Positions 44,758 through 56,984 of a stretch of DNA of 64,000 bases are shown here, one piece after another. The translations under genes were made by a program, and so were the position numbers. Under the pieces are notes generated by a model. The model was given only the letters and a program-made list of their open reading frames with translations. It was not told the DNA's origin and searched no databases. The stretch lies in the NCBI GenBank assembly GCA_963921195.1, contig OY992538.1, forward strand, positions 235,097,462 to 235,161,461. The letters are read 5' to 3'. Origin of the DNA: Pegoplata infirma. Lineage: Eukaryota; Arthropoda; Insecta; Diptera; Anthomyiidae. The first letter of the stretch is position 1. Every line of letters begins with the position of its first letter.

Positions 44758-44785
44758 GTTTTTTTTTTTTTTTTTTTTTTTTTTT
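44758..44785. repeat. Poly-T run
   Basis: About 27 consecutive T. The surrounding 44084-45020 shows no gene and no clear repeat boundary, apart from a family B start at 45024. Confidence 0.8.
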
Positions 44786-45023
44786 ATTTTTAAAATTTTT
44801 CAAAAATCCAAAATATTAGTGGAAATTTTCCAAAAATCTAAAATCTTGATCGAAGGGGTCCACGGGTTAAAATGATCAGATTTAGCTCAAATTAAGTTTA
44901 TGTGAAAAATTGTCTTAAGCTCAATGAAAGCCGGCTGGAAAAAAAGTCGCAAGACAAAAAAACAACATGTTTTTGGTTCAAATTGAACTCATGTAACTGT
45001 TTTAAGACAAAGTTACTTAAAAA

Positions 45024-45572
45024 CAAGTAAAAAAGTTAAATTCCACAATTTCAAAACGATTATTGCAAAAAACTTTTTTTAAAAGAAAATTACTTTTGAA
45101 AAAAAATTTTTGGTTAAAAAAAAATCCGCGATTTTTTTTTCTTTTTTTTTGTCAAAAAATATGTTCGTACTTGTTTAAATAGCATTTGGTGTTCAATTAT
45201 GTTCACATATGTCAACCAGCAGCCGAATTAAAGCATTTTGTATTTATAGGTTATGTTAAATGTACTAAAATTTTTGAGGTGTCCTTGCATTTTCATTCAT
45301 ATCTAACCGATATCGCTCAAATGCAATACCAGACTTCTCGGGAGAACTTCCAATGAATATGTTAAGTTTCAGTCATATCCGTGTAGTATTTTGGTCGTGA
45401 TCACATGTTCCACAAACAGACAGACGGACAGACGGACATCGCTAGAATGTCTTAAAATCGATCGGGCATCATGAATATATATACTTTATGGGGTCCCAGA
45501 CCGATATTTCGATGAGTTACAAACGGAATTACAAACTTATATATACCCTCTATCACTAAGTGGAGGGTATAA
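45024..45572 (+). mobile_element. HINE family B copy (plus strand)
   Basis: Starts CAAGTAAAAAAGTTAAATTC, has a (GACR)n tract at 45415-45440, 'catcgctagaatgtcttaaa', 'atatactttatggggtcc', and ends with the hairpin TATACCCTCTATCACT..AGTGGAGGGTATAA. The 5' part is diverged from the 37618 copy. Confidence 0.7.
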
Positions 45573-45684
45573 AAATGTTTTGAGTAGAGATATTCTAGCT
45601 CAAGGTCATTTTGCTTTATTTAATAAAGCCATGATATTTATGTAGAACAATTTGGTTTTAATGAGATCTTTTCTATCTATCACC

Positions 45685-46560
45685 AAAAATGTCTCAAAAT
45701 TTGAAACTTTTTCTATACGAAAAATGCCTCAGAATCTGAAACGTTTTCGATATGAAAAATTTCTCAAAATTTTAAATTTTTTCTATTAAAAAAATGTCTC
45801 AGAATCTGTGACAATTTCTTTACGAAAAATGTTTTAGAATATCAGAATATTTTTGTACGAAAAATGTTTCAGTATTTGTGATTTTTTTTATACGATAAAA
45901 CTGAGACTATTTGTCAGAATCTGAGACTTTTTCTGTACGAAAAGGTCTTTGCATCTGAGACTTTTTCTACACGAAACATGTCTCAGAATCTGCGACTTTT
46001 TCTATACGAAACATGTTTTAGAATCTAAGACTTTTTCTATATGAAATATATCTCAGAATCTGAGACTATTTCTAAATGAAAATTGTCTCAGAATGTGATA
46101 TTTTTTTTTATACGAAAAATTTTTCAGAATCTGAGACTTTGCAGACGATAAGTGTCTCAAAATCTGAGACTTTTTATTTTGGCAAAACTTCTTCTGAGAC
46201 TTTTTCTCTATAATCTGAGACTTTTTCTATACGAAAAATGTTATCTATACGAAAAATGCCTCAGAATCTGAGAATTTTTCTATATTAAAAATGTGTCAGA
46301 ATCTGAGACTTTTTCTATACGAAAAATGTCTCATAATCTGAGACTTTTTCTATACGAAAAATGTCTCAGATTCTGAGACTATTTCTATATAAAAATTGTC
46401 TCAGAATGTGAGATTTTTTCTATACGAAAAATGTCTTAGAATCTGAGACTTTGCAGACGATAAGTGTCTTAAAATCTGAGACTTTTTATTTTGGCAAAAC
46501 TTCTTTGAACTTTAGACCTTTAAAATCTCAGAATCTGAAACTTTTTCTGTACGAAAAATA
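45685..46560. repeat. 35-bp dyad minisatellite, locus 3 (about 25 units)
   Basis: Units of 'gactttttctatacgaaaaa' + 'tgtctcagaatctga'. Compared with locus 2 the AT dyad is changed by one base (TATACGAAAA for TATAGGAAAA). A ~75-bp higher-order block ('actttgcagacgataagtgt') is repeated at 46135 and 46450. Confidence 0.9.
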
Positions 46561-46584
46561 TTTCTCAACCTAAAACTTATCAAA

Positions 46585-46807
46585 AAATAGGACTTGATTT
46601 CATATTAAACGGACCTCCTGACTCCAAAACTGTAAATAAAATTTTTCTTGCATGTATCGTTTTCGATATATTCGCGTTTAAAAATTTATTCACGCGAGTA
46701 TCTTAAACACGAATATCCTGAAAACGGAACATGCTAAAAAAATTTGGATTACAGTTTTGGAGTCTGGAGATCCATTTTATATGAAATCAAGTCCTATTTT
46801 TAGGAAG
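46585..46807. mobile_element. Palindromic element, 223 bp
   Basis: Left 'aaaataggacttgatttcat' and right 'atgaaatcaagtcctatttt' arms of about 75 bp pair through 'gactccaaaactgta'. Directly follows the minisatellite. Confidence 0.75.
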
Positions 46808-47011
46808 CAACATAAGAATGTGTAACAGCGGACCCCCAAAAGTGCTAAACTATTGGTTTTTTAACTTTTTTACAGCAAGTCAAAAAAGGAACCTTAAGAC
46901 ATTGCCCTACAGTTCCAAATATTTTTTGGTGTTAATATTAATCCTAAAAGGCAACTTTTCCGAACCCGACGTTTTTAAAATTCGAAAAAAAGCTAAATTT
47001 GATCCAACCTT

Positions 47012-47632
47012 GTGTATAGGGTATAATGAGTTTGTGCTGATGTTTGTAATTACCCGACATATTGGTACAAGACCCACCTTCAAGTATACCGATCAATTCA
47101 GAAATACTTTTTGAATAGATTCATTGGACCTAGCTCCAATACAAACGTTCCCTTCAAATAAGGCTCAAATGGCTCTAATATCAATGTTTAAATAGGTGGT
47201 CTTTCGGAATTTGGCAAGAATCATATTTTTTATTCATAAATCACCATTCCGAATTTTAAGGGAATCCGGACCGGTTCTAATTGTATCCATCCTCTCGATA
47301 TTAACATAAATCTCCTAAAATTCATGAAAAATAAGTTTTTGATAAAAATTTTATTTGTAGGTGTTGAACGTGTACATTTGTAGCCTTATCAAATTTTAAT
47401 TAGATCATGTTTGGTCCAATTCTTGACCGATATTCCGTTAAATCGGTCGATTGTCAAAAAAAAAAGACTATTTCACTCAAAATTTGGTTTTAGTGTGTTT
47501 TTTACGGTAATTTAAGATCCAACAAAATATAGATCCAATCGTTTCATGTTTGGACTTGGGATTCATTTTCCGGAAAACACTGGTAAAGGGTATTTTATGG
47601 TCGGCCTTGACCGACTATAATTTTTTTACTTG
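47012..47632 (-). mobile_element. HINE family A copy (minus strand)
   Basis: Minus-strand start CAAGTAAAAAAATTATAGTC at 47632, then the GGTCAAGGCCGACC hairpin; the 3' end GTGTATAGGGTATAATGAG lies near 47012. The GAC tract is nearly lost. Interior phrases match 12965-13740. Confidence 0.65.
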
Positions 47633-48109
47633 TTTTTATTTAAATAAGTAAATTTAAAAATTCTAATAAATATAAACTAACTAAACAATGACTCATGTTT
47701 GAAACAAGAAAAAAACATTTACTTAAAGTTTTACACTTGGAGAGCAGAAAAGAAAAAAAAGGTAAACTACAATTATATTTCAACTAACCAGCGTTGCCAG
47801 TTAGTTTTTACTAATTATCCCCAAATAATAACAAAATATCCCCCAAAAATACCCAAACCACTAAAAATACGATTTCTTTTAATTTAACAAAACAATTTCA
47901 TTTCTCGCGTTTAAAATTTTTTTTATATGGTAATTTTATTATTTTATTTTTTGTCCGATTTAAAAATAAAAAATCCCCGAAAATCTCCAAACTCTTAAAT
48001 AAACGTTTTTGATAACTATAATGGAGATAAATGACCATTTTACTGCATGTGACTCGTAAATACCCACCAGAATGTGGTGATCACTAAAAAATATTTAATA
48101 CTAGCTGTT

Positions 48110-50200
48110 TTGCACCCGGCGTTGCCCGGGTTGAAAAAATATTATACAATGAATGATAGTTAGTAATGCCCCATGGTTCCATCCTCGGTTAGCACTACAT
48201 CTGGTGAAAATTAAAATTTCGCATCATTTCACAACACCTCTGTCCGATCGCGCGCTGATATGGCCCATTGTTCCCGCCTCGGTTAGTACTCGACTTTTAA
48301 GCGTGATTACCCAATAGGCAGAAATAACTTTCAATATATTACAGAGGCGTGTGGTAATTTACGTCTCTTTGTACAATCGCATGCTGATATGGCCCCGCAT
48401 CGGTTAGTCAGTTGTAAAAATTGGATCAGCCATTTTGCGTGATTGCGGAACTGTCAAAAATAATTTTCAAATAGTGCAAGGGGGTGCAGCATTCTACAAC
48501 GCCTTTGCCCAAACGATAATATGGCATACTGTTACCGCCTCGGTTAGTACTATATGTTGTGGAAGTTTTGTTAAAATCAGTTTAGACGCTTAAGCGTTAT
48601 TACGGAACAGACAGAAAAAACTTTTAGTGTGGTGCAAAGAAGCGTGGCAACTTACGCCTCGCGATCTATTATGGTTTATAGTTCCCGCTTCGGAAGTACT
48701 ATATGTGATGAATATTCCATTAAAATCGGTTAAGGCGTTTAAGCATGATTATGGAACAGGCAGAAATAACTTTCAATGTAATACAAAAGAGCGTGGGATT
48801 TTACTCCTCTTTGTCAAATCGCACTCATTTACGGCCTATAGTTCCCGCCTCGGTTAGTACTATCTGTGTGTGGAAATTTCTTCTAAACCAGTTTAGCCGA
48901 AAAAGCGTGATTGTGAAAAAGGCGAAAAGAACGTGCAATAAGTTTAACAGGGGTGTCATTTAATGCCTCTTTGTCTGATCGCTCATTTTCTGTCCTATAG
49001 TTCCCGCCTCGTTTACTATTTGTTGCAAAAATTTTGTGTTAATAGGTTCAGCCGTTGATGCGTCATTGCGGAACTGACAGAAACAACTTTTAGTATAGTA
49101 CAAAGAAGCGTTGCAACTAATGCCTCTCTGTCCAAACGCGCTTTATTATAGCAGCATTAGTAATTTTGAATTAGTACAACGCCTTTGCCCAATCACGTGC
49201 TGAAATGGCATATTGTTCCCGCTTCGGTTAGTACTATCTGTGTTAAAAATTTCAATAAAATCTGTTCAGACGTTTATAAGAGATTACGGAATATGCAGAA
49301 ATAACTTCCAATGTAGGGGAGTGGACTTATACGATAAAGGGGAGTGGACTTATACGCCCATCCGTCAGAGCGCCCTCCTTATATACCCTATAGTGCCCGC
49401 CTGGGTTAGCACTATGTGTGGTGAAATTTTCATTAAAACCGGTTCAGACGTTTAAGCGTGATTACGGAACAGGTAGAAATAACTTTCCATGTAATACAAA
49501 TGGGCGTGGCATTTCCACCCCTTTGTCTGTTCCCGTCCTATTATGAACTATATTTCCCGTTTGTATTAGTACTATATGTGGTGAAAATTTCTTTAAAATT
49601 GGTTCAGCCGTTTAAACGTAATTGCTGAAAAGGCAGAAATAACGTTCCATGTAATACAAAGGGGCGTGGCATTTTACACCCACTTGGCCGATCGGTCTCT
49701 CTTTTGACCCACCTCAGTTAGTACTATCTGTGGTTAAAATTTCATGTAAATCGGTTTAGCCGTTTATCCTTGGTTGTGAACCAGATAGAAAGAAAACCAA
49801 AGGATGCCACGCCCCTTTGTGAGGATATTATATTTACAAAAAGTGGGCGTAAAAGGAGGCGTGGCTTCCAATCAAGACGCGGGATTTCCTTGCAAAAAAC
49901 ACCATATTAATATGCCAAATTTCATGCTAATCTGTAACAAACATCCAAATACAGTAACAAACAACCAAATATATTGAAAAATCTGAAATTCACAAAAATT
50001 GGGCGTATAAGGGGGCGGGGCATCCAATCGAGATGCCATTGGTCGCATTTTTCATTCCAGAAAATTCTCTATCTACATGCCAAATTTCATTTCAATCGGT
50101 TCAGTAGTTTTCTTCTGAAAGCGACACAAACAAACAAACAAACAAACAAACAAACAAACAAACAAACTAACATGTCATTTTTATATATATATAAGGATAA
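48110..50200 (+). repeat. Repeat element with ~158-bp tandem array (about ten units)
   Basis: Begins 'tagctgttttgcacccggcg' and ends at (CAAA)n plus 'tttatatatataagga'. Inside, 'gttcccgcctcggttagtac' recurs at about 48262, 48385, 48533, 48683, 48841, 49001, 49217, 49393, 49552 and 49710. Each is followed by 'ttcagacgtttaagcgtgat' and 'ggcgtggcattttac'-type modules. Non-coding. The end phrases resemble widespread arthropod repeats of uncertain class. Confidence 0.8.
50126..50167 (+). repeat. (CAAA)n microsatellite
   Basis: Ten tandem CAAA/AAAC units with one interruption, at the 3' end of the preceding element. Confidence 0.95.
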
Positions 50201-50219
50201 CGCTGATTACATTAAACTT

Positions 50220-51350
50220 AGCCTGTGGACAGAATAGATCCAATTATGAATACCTTTGCTCGTATGAAATTCCGAAACAGGTAAATAAATCCCCAACACT
50301 GGCAGCCCTGCAACTAACTAACTGGCTATCGGACTGACATACTAACTTATATTCTCAAGCTGTAAGCTCTTATTTTTATTACGATAATATTTATGAAGTA
50401 CATATAAAAAAAAAACTAAAAAACAATATACAAAATTATAAACTTGAAGGTCACATAAATATAACTGGACACATGCGAATGGATTCCACACTTTGCCTCC
50501 ACCCCTAAAGAAAAAATAACATAACTTTGATATCGTTGGCGGTAATCCAAAAAGATTGTAATTTTTTTTTGTAAAATTTATCTAGCATAAAAGCAACAAA
50601 AAATTTTATAAAATGCAAAATATTTGTAATAGATTTTTTTTAGTTTGGAGGTCAAGGCCGACTATCGAATACCCAATAATATATTTGGGATTGTGGTCTA
50701 AAATGTGCAAACTTCACTTATTGTTTGTATCACAAATTAAATCATATTTTTTAAAGTAAAATTTTAGGAGTTTTCAACTTTTTTTTTGTAGAGACAACTT
50801 GTAACTGTAACATTAGAAAAAGTCACATTATAAAAAATTTTGACCTCGAACTTGCCAATTTAAAATTAATCATTGTTTTTCGGTGGACAAAGGAATCTTT
50901 TAAAAAAATCTTGTATATCCCCACCTACAAGGTAACTCCCCCCTAGTGTCACCCTCCGATCTTCTGAAAATTGTTTTTATTTTGTAGAACAGGAAAAATG
51001 AAGGTACGCGTATTATTTTTAACGGGCCAAATTCATATTCACAGGGTGTATATGAGGAAGCAGAGATGACTATTTTTCTGCAAAAATATTTTTAAATATT
51101 TTTCCCATAAAGTACTCAAAAATTCTTAATTTTTAAGCCGGATTTTGATAAAAAAAAAAATCGGACATGAATTTTGGTCGAAAAAAGTAATTTTTCCAAC
51201 CTTGACCGCTAGTTGCCGACTAAACAGCTTTTCCGTGGCCATCATTCCGCAGATATTATGACACGAAATTTGAAAGTTCAGATTTGACGGGACGCCTTAA
51301 CCCCCATACTGTGGTTAGAGAGTATAAAATTTAGAAAAATTGAGAATAAA
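50220..51350. other. AT-rich DNA without a recognised gene
   Basis: No coding-like frame. Possible old HINE debris near 50645-50700 ('ggtcaaggccgactatcgaa') and 51200-51310 ('gttagagagtataaaattt'). Confidence 0.4.
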
Positions 51351-51359
51351 CCAAAAAAA

Positions 51360-52215
51360 GTTAAAATAAGGGAGTGTGCTAAATTCGGCTGTGCCGAATT
51401 TTACCCTCCAACATATTAAAAATATATAATATAGCCCCCTCCCCGTTGGTGGGGGTTATGGGGATACATTTTTTTAATCCACGCCCACAAAAGGGTGGGC
51501 TAAAATAAACATTTTCAAACCCCTGGGCCCGACTGCAGGACTTTGCACTTCTTCTTCCATAAAAATGCTTCATTTGCAAAACAAACATACAAAATCAAAA
51601 AAAAAAATTACAGGGGCGTTTTTATTTTGGGGTCGTGGCGGTAAGCAGAGGTTTTTGGAGGTCCCTTTCCCCATGTGGCTTATGTTTACAAAATATTCCC
51701 CGGGGTCCGAGTGCAGAACTAAGAACTTTTTCAGAGGTCTTTGGGGGTCCCTTTCCCCATGCGGTTTATGTTTACAAAATAATCTCCGGGGTCCGAGTGC
51801 AGAAATAAGAATTTTTTCCGACATTAAAATATTTCATTTGCTTAAAAAATTATAATAAAACCGGTAAATAAAATTGAGTTTTTTAGAGGTTGGTTTAGCT
51901 CCTCAAGGGTAAACTTTTTCCCCCTGGTCCGATTATTTCCATCTCCGAACTTAACTAGCCTATAGTCATAAGACATATTTGTGCCAAACTTCAGGAGTAT
52001 AGCTCTTTTATTTTGGACTGTATCGTGTCTTCCACAGACAGACGGACGGACTGACGGACGGATAGACGGACAGATGGACGGACATCGCTAGAATGTCTTA
52101 GAATCGATCACTGATCAATAATATAAATACTTTATGGGTTCCTAGACCGATATTTCGAAGCGTTACACACGGAATGACAAAGATAGTGTACCCCTATACT
52201 GTGGGTGGAGGGTAT
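51360..52215 (+). mobile_element. HINE family C copy
   Basis: 5' palindrome TTCGGCTGTGCCGAA at about 51387, then TTTTACCCTCCAAC; the body contains a ~105-bp internal duplication ('ggtccctttccccatg' at 51660 and 51748); the (GACG)n tract is at 52035-52085; 3' 'gatatttcgaagcgttacac' and end GTGGGTGGAGGGTATAC. Subterminal inverted repeats as in families A and B. Confidence 0.7.
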
Positions 52216-52369
52216 ACAAAAAAAGATCAGAAAAATTCAGGAAGATTTAGAGGGTTTGGGGTTTGGTGGGAGACATTTGGCGACACCTTCTCCTTGCGAT
52301 AGAAGTTATCAAATGGATTTATTATAATTCTTCCAATTATTTAATCCAATTAATCATTATTAAAATATA

Positions 52370-52996
52370 TTTTTTTATATCCACGCCCACAAAAGGGGCG
52401 GGTAATTTATTTTTTTTTTATCCGCTGGGTCCAAATGCAGGGTTTTGAGCTTCGTCTGACATTAAAATGTTGTATTTGCTTAAAAAAAGTACAAAAAGTC
52501 CTGCAAAAAAAATACCGTTTTTCAGGGGTTTGTTTAGTTCTCCAAGGGGGAACTTTTTCCCCCATGGTCCGATTTTGCCCATTTCCGAACTTAACCTGCC
52601 TAGGAATATAAGACATATTCGTGCCAAACTTCGAAAGTCTAGCTCTTTTATTTTGGACTGTATCGTGTCCTCTACAGACGGACAGACGGACGGAAATCGC
52701 TAGAATGTCTTAGAATCGATCACTGATCAATAATATATATACTATATGGGGTCCTAGACCGATATTTCGATGCGTTACACACGGAATGACAAAGTGAGTA
52801 TACCCCCATACCATAGGCGTATGCAGGATTGTTTTTTCAGGGCCCAACAACAACAACAAAAAAAAATTTGTTGTTCTTTTCGTGAGATTTGTGTTTTCCA
52901 ATACATATAAAAAAAAAAATATTTTTGTTGTTGTTGTTGGGCCCCCCCCCCCCCCTGAATACGTCGTTGCCCCATACTGTGGTTGGAGGGTATAAA
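52370..52996 (+). mobile_element. HINE family C copy, carrying a hAT MITE
   Basis: 'atccacgcccacaaaagggg', 'ttagttctccaagggggaac', a (GACR)n tract at 52675-52693, 'gatatttcgatgcgttacac', ending GGTTGGAGGGTATAAAA at about 52996. Split at 52812 by an 8-bp-duplicating MITE. Confidence 0.7.
52812..52969 (+). mobile_element. hAT-type MITE, 158 bp, ends CATAGGCGTATGCAGG (copy E1)
   Basis: Flanked by the 8-bp duplication CCCCATAC (52804-52811, 52970-52977). The inner arms GGCCCAACAACAACAACA and TGTTGTTGTTGTTGGGCC form a hairpin; a run of 14 C follows the right arm. Inserted in the 3' end of a HINE. Confidence 0.88.
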
Positions 52997-53232
52997 AATT
53001 TAAAAAATTCGAAATAAAAATATACCCTCAAAAAAGAAAACTCAGATAAATTCAAAATTAATCAAAAAAATTCATAAAAATTAAGGAAGATTCAAAAAAT
53101 TTAAAAAAAAGTTTAGGAAAATTCCGAAAAATTATGGTAAATTATAAAAAATATTAATAAAAAATCTAATAATTCAAAAATTCAAAAAAATAATAGGTCC
53201 ACAAATATTTAAAAAAAAAAATTATAATAATA

Positions 53233-53981
53233 CAGGGTGATTCAGTCACGACCCGCCGAATTTTACCAGCGTATTCCTTGGCTCATTTCATGAAAATATG
53301 TCCATTACGACCATCGGCGTATACAGGGGGGGGGCCCAACAACAACAACAAAAAAATATTTTTTTTATATGTATTGGAAAACACGAATCTCACGAGAAAA
53401 ACAACAAAAATTTTTTTGTTGTTGTTGTTGGGCCCGGAAAAAACAGTCCTGCATACGCCGTTGATTACGACCATCCCCGAAAATGCAAGTGTGCGAAATG
53501 GCAGCGGTTTGAAAATTTTCTGATTGGTGGTTGGAGGGTAGTAGGGTAAAATTGATAACTTCTGAACCTGGGGTCCGATTTTTTTGTTTTAGGGCTTGTT
53601 CGAAAGTTCATTAGGAGAGCTTTCAAAATCAATAACAAAAAAATTAAAATAAAATGAAATCGTCGAGATACAGAGCTTTTAAAAATAAAATTTGAAAAAG
53701 AAGACATAAGAATTTGCATATAAGGTCAATTTGCTCAGCCAGATGGCAGGTAACTTATGTTTTTTATTCTCTTAAAAGATAGCCCTACGTCTTACCTTTC
53801 CAAAATGCCCTAAAAGAAGCCCAGAGGTCTTACCGTTCCAAAGTTATGACCCGAAAATTTTCAAACCGCTGCCATTTTGCACACTTGCATTTTAGGGGGA
53901 TAGTCGTAATGTATATATTTTCATGAAATGAGCCAAGGAATACGCTGGTAAAATTTGGCGGGTCGTGACTGAATCACCCTG
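53233..53981. mobile_element. TA-flanked palindromic element, TIR CAGGGTGATTCAGTCACGAC
   Basis: TA (53231-53232), CAGGGTGATTCAGTCACGAC .. GTCGTGACTGAATCACCCTG, TA. Arms of about 290 bp include 'ttgcacacttgcatttt' and 'atgagccaaggaatacg'. CAGGGTG ends with a TA target are mariner-like. No transposase. Split by MITE E2. Confidence 0.9.
53312..53463 (-). mobile_element. hAT-type MITE, 152 bp (copy E2), proved by empty site
   Basis: Opposite orientation to E1 and the same family. 8-bp duplication ATTACGAC (53304-53311, 53464-53471). The other arm of the host palindrome (about 53895-53912) shows the unfilled sequence. A G-run of nine lies at the left. Confidence 0.92.
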
Positions 53982-54073
53982 TATATACAAAATCTGGAAA
54001 GTAATAAAATTTTTTATCAAAAATGGCACGAAAAAATCTGATATTTTTGGCTCTTACTTTTTTTGCAAAGTTT

Positions 54074-55071
54074 TAAAATGTACACAAGAGTGGAACAAAT
54101 TAAGCATTTTTCGGATTTTGAAAACGTCGGGGTCGGAAAAGTTGCCTTTAAGAGTCGATATTAACACAGAAAAATATTGGACCTGTAGGACAATGGCTTC
54201 GGGTTCCTTTTTTGACTTGAAATTCGGAAAGTTCCGAACAAAGTAAAAAAAAATGTTTAACTTTTTTTCTTAATATTATTTTGATATTACTGAAAAGTTT
54301 TTTTATGGTAAAAAAATTTTTTGGTCTGTAATTTTTTTTTAATTGTTCTTCAAAAATAACTTATTTTTTAATTAATTTTTGTGGTCAAGTTTAATAATAT
54401 GATAATTAACAATATACATTTTCTCAACGCTGACCTACTTTTAGCTTATATTTTCAGCAAAAAACTAGCTAAAAATATTTTTTGCAAAAGAGGGGAAAAA
54501 AAATATTGACCAGATTTTTTTGCCATAAAAACGCTTTTTCAGTAATGTCCGAATATAAACTAATATTTTAAGCAAAATCGCCATTAGCCACATCTCCGAA
54601 ACAGAAAATGCAAATTCCTTCATTTGTGTCTGCAATTCCAGATCATGTTGGTAACCCTTGCGAAATAATGTAAGAGACAAAAAAGTTGAAAGAAAGTATG
54701 AAGTTAGGTTGAGATTGCTAGAAATGGAATTGTAGTGTTGGATACTGTCAAAATTTATTCTGTAGAAACTATAAATATTCACATGTATAAAGAACAGTTT
54801 TCGTTAACAAGACAAACCGACATTTAAAATCCTACTGATGATTACACTAACTAGGGTGTTTGAAACCGGTATGGGAAATACCAGAAATGTTTATAATTTT
54901 TAGGAATTCAATTTTTCTTCTGCATTTTTTTAACTTGAACCCTTATAACAAGTATAATTAGAGCCCGTTCTCGATCTGTACTTACAGAAAAAAAATGTCA
55001 CTTTTACTTCACAATTTTTACGACCCCGACGCTTTTGAAATTCGAAAAAAAGCTAAATTTGCTCCACCCTA
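54074..55071. mobile_element. Inverted-repeat element, about 1 kb
   Basis: The left arm ('gagtggaacaaattaagc' .. 'aaacgtcggggtcg') pairs with the right arm ('cgaccccgacgcttttgaaa' .. 'gctaaatttgctccaccct'). A single arm of the same family is found at 46955-47010. The middle is AT-rich and non-coding. Confidence 0.65.
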
Positions 55072-55076
55072 ATGTA

Positions 55077-55297
55077 CACTTAAAAAAATTTTATAGTTAC
55101 TCATGTTAGTTTTTCTTAAATTAAAATTCGTTAGTTGTTTTTAATTTCAAACGTAATTGTTTTTCAATTACAAAATTTTAACAGATTTTTAACAAAAACT
55201 ACTAATACAAAAATTCATCTGTATCTAAATTCCTTGAACTCATTTTGTATTTCTACTAACGATATATGATTTATTAGATTTCTAAGCATTTTAAGTG
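55077..55297. mobile_element. TA-flanked MITE, 221 bp, TIR CACTTAAAA
   Basis: TA, CACTTAAAAAAATTTTATAG .. CATTTTAAGTG, TA. Only a 9-bp terminal repeat is visible, so the call is moderate. Confidence 0.5.
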
Positions 55298-56163
55298 TAT
55301 TTTTAAAAGTTAATTAAAGGGGTTTTTAACACATAAAAGTAAATAAATATTTAGAAAACAATTGAAAGTTTGTGCTCATAAAAAAATAAATATATAAAAA
55401 ATAGGTTACTACTTGCTTACAAGTTTCTTAAGAAATTGCAATTATTGTTTTTTTTTATTATTATTATTTTTAATTTAATCTCAGATTTTTATTATAATTT
55501 AATTTTGCGGTCTTTGGATTGCCAAGGTTATAATACAATTTGTTATGCAAATATTGCGCCAAGTAGAAAAAAGGTTTAAATTCTTAGATAAACATTAAAT
55601 ATTTTTTTAATTTTTTTATACACATTTATATACTTTATCTATAAAAGCACATTTTTTCAGTTAAGTACTTTGAGTGCTTTTTCTTAAACTTTAAATTAAC
55701 GTTAATACAAATTTATTTTTTATTGTTATAAACGTGATAAAGTTGAAAAAAAACACCCAAAATAATGATACAGGTGTAATTAAACAAAACAAAAAAATCA
55801 TGCGTCATTTAAAAATAATTTGTTTAAACACTATTTATTAATAAAAAAAATAATAGGGAAATTATTAACAAAAAAAACGGCTAAATTCAAAAGGAAATGA
55901 ATAAGTTTGTAAACAATGTTGATGACATGTACAAAAGAAATTTTAAATATTCTAGATGACAAATCGATTTCTGAAAATTTTTGTGTTTCAAAATCATGAT
56001 AAACAAAATAAGAATATGATATTCGCTTGTACAGATTCATATTTACCATCCATATTTAATTATTATTATTTATTATATAAAACAATAGGTTTTTCTCTTC
56101 CAATATTTTACTCTTCATTGAGGATCATCATCAGGGAGTAAATGTGTATGTTTAAACACAAAA

Positions 56164-56323
56164 ACTTAAAAATAATATTAAATCTTGCAATCAGTAAAAG
56201 ATTTTCAAAAAAAACAGTGGCCTCGAGCTCGAAAAATCGTTTTACTTAAAAATAATATTAAATCTTGTAATCAGTAAAAGATTTTTAAGAAAACACTGGC
56301 CTCGAGGTCCCAAAATCGATTTA
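56164..56323 (+). repeat. 80-bp tandem duplication
   Basis: Units at 56164 and 56244 share 'acttaaaaataatattaaat', 'aatcagtaaaagattt' and 'actggcctcgag', with about eight differences. Confidence 0.85.
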
Positions 56324-56590
56324 CTTAAATAAAATTTGAAAGGTCATATATTTACAACTACAATTATCGACAATTTTGTTTCAATTTTACCGAAATTTGG
56401 TAAAAAAAACCTTGTAAAATTACAAGAAAAGTTTGTAAGTTTTTTTTTTGCTACCTCCTGTTTGACAAGAACTCCTTGTTAATTTACAATTTCTTTATCA
56501 ATAATTTTGTAATTTTACAATTTTTTTGACACAATTAAAGTTTTACTCAAAATTTTTCGTTTTTTTTTAATAAAGTTTTTAATTGTGTCA

Positions 56591-56789
56591 AGTAAAAATT
56601 CACTCAAAATTTATCAATTTATTTTTTAAAAAAGTTTCACATTTTTTTAATTTTTTTTTTTTATTTCTATATTTTTTTTATTTGTAATTATATGGTAATT
56701 TTAAATAAAAAAATATAGAAATAAAAAAAATTTAAAAAATGTGAAACTTATTTAAAAAATAAATTAATAAATTTTAAGTCAAATTTTTA
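56591..56789. repeat. AT-rich palindrome
   Basis: Arms of about 90 bp ('agtaaaaattcactcaaaat' and 'attttaagtcaaatttttact') around a centre near 56690. Ends next to SINE copy 2. Confidence 0.75.
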
Positions 56790-56796
56790 CTAATTT

Positions 56797-56927
56797 TTCC
56801 TAACCGAGAACTGGTAACAATGACCTTCGTCCCGTTGTAGCGAAATAGACCAAGGCATCTGGTGGGAATCGAACCCACGACCCCAGACTCATAGGCTAGC
56901 ACGCTACCGACTAGCCTACTAGGGCGC
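56797..56927 (-). mobile_element. tRNA-derived SINE, copy 2
   Basis: Minus strand: A-box TAGGCTAGTCGG, B-box GGTTCGATTCC, body ending 'ttaccagttctcggttagg'. No long tail; target duplication not resolved. Confidence 0.85.
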
Positions 56928-56984
56928 TTTTTTTTTTAATTTACCAAATATATTTATGTCTTAAAGACATAGAAAAATTTCATA

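Noticed and set aside
52837..53474. Asn/Lys-rich short frames on both strands
   Set aside because: Produced by the (CAA)n/(TTG)n arms of the two small hAT MITEs.
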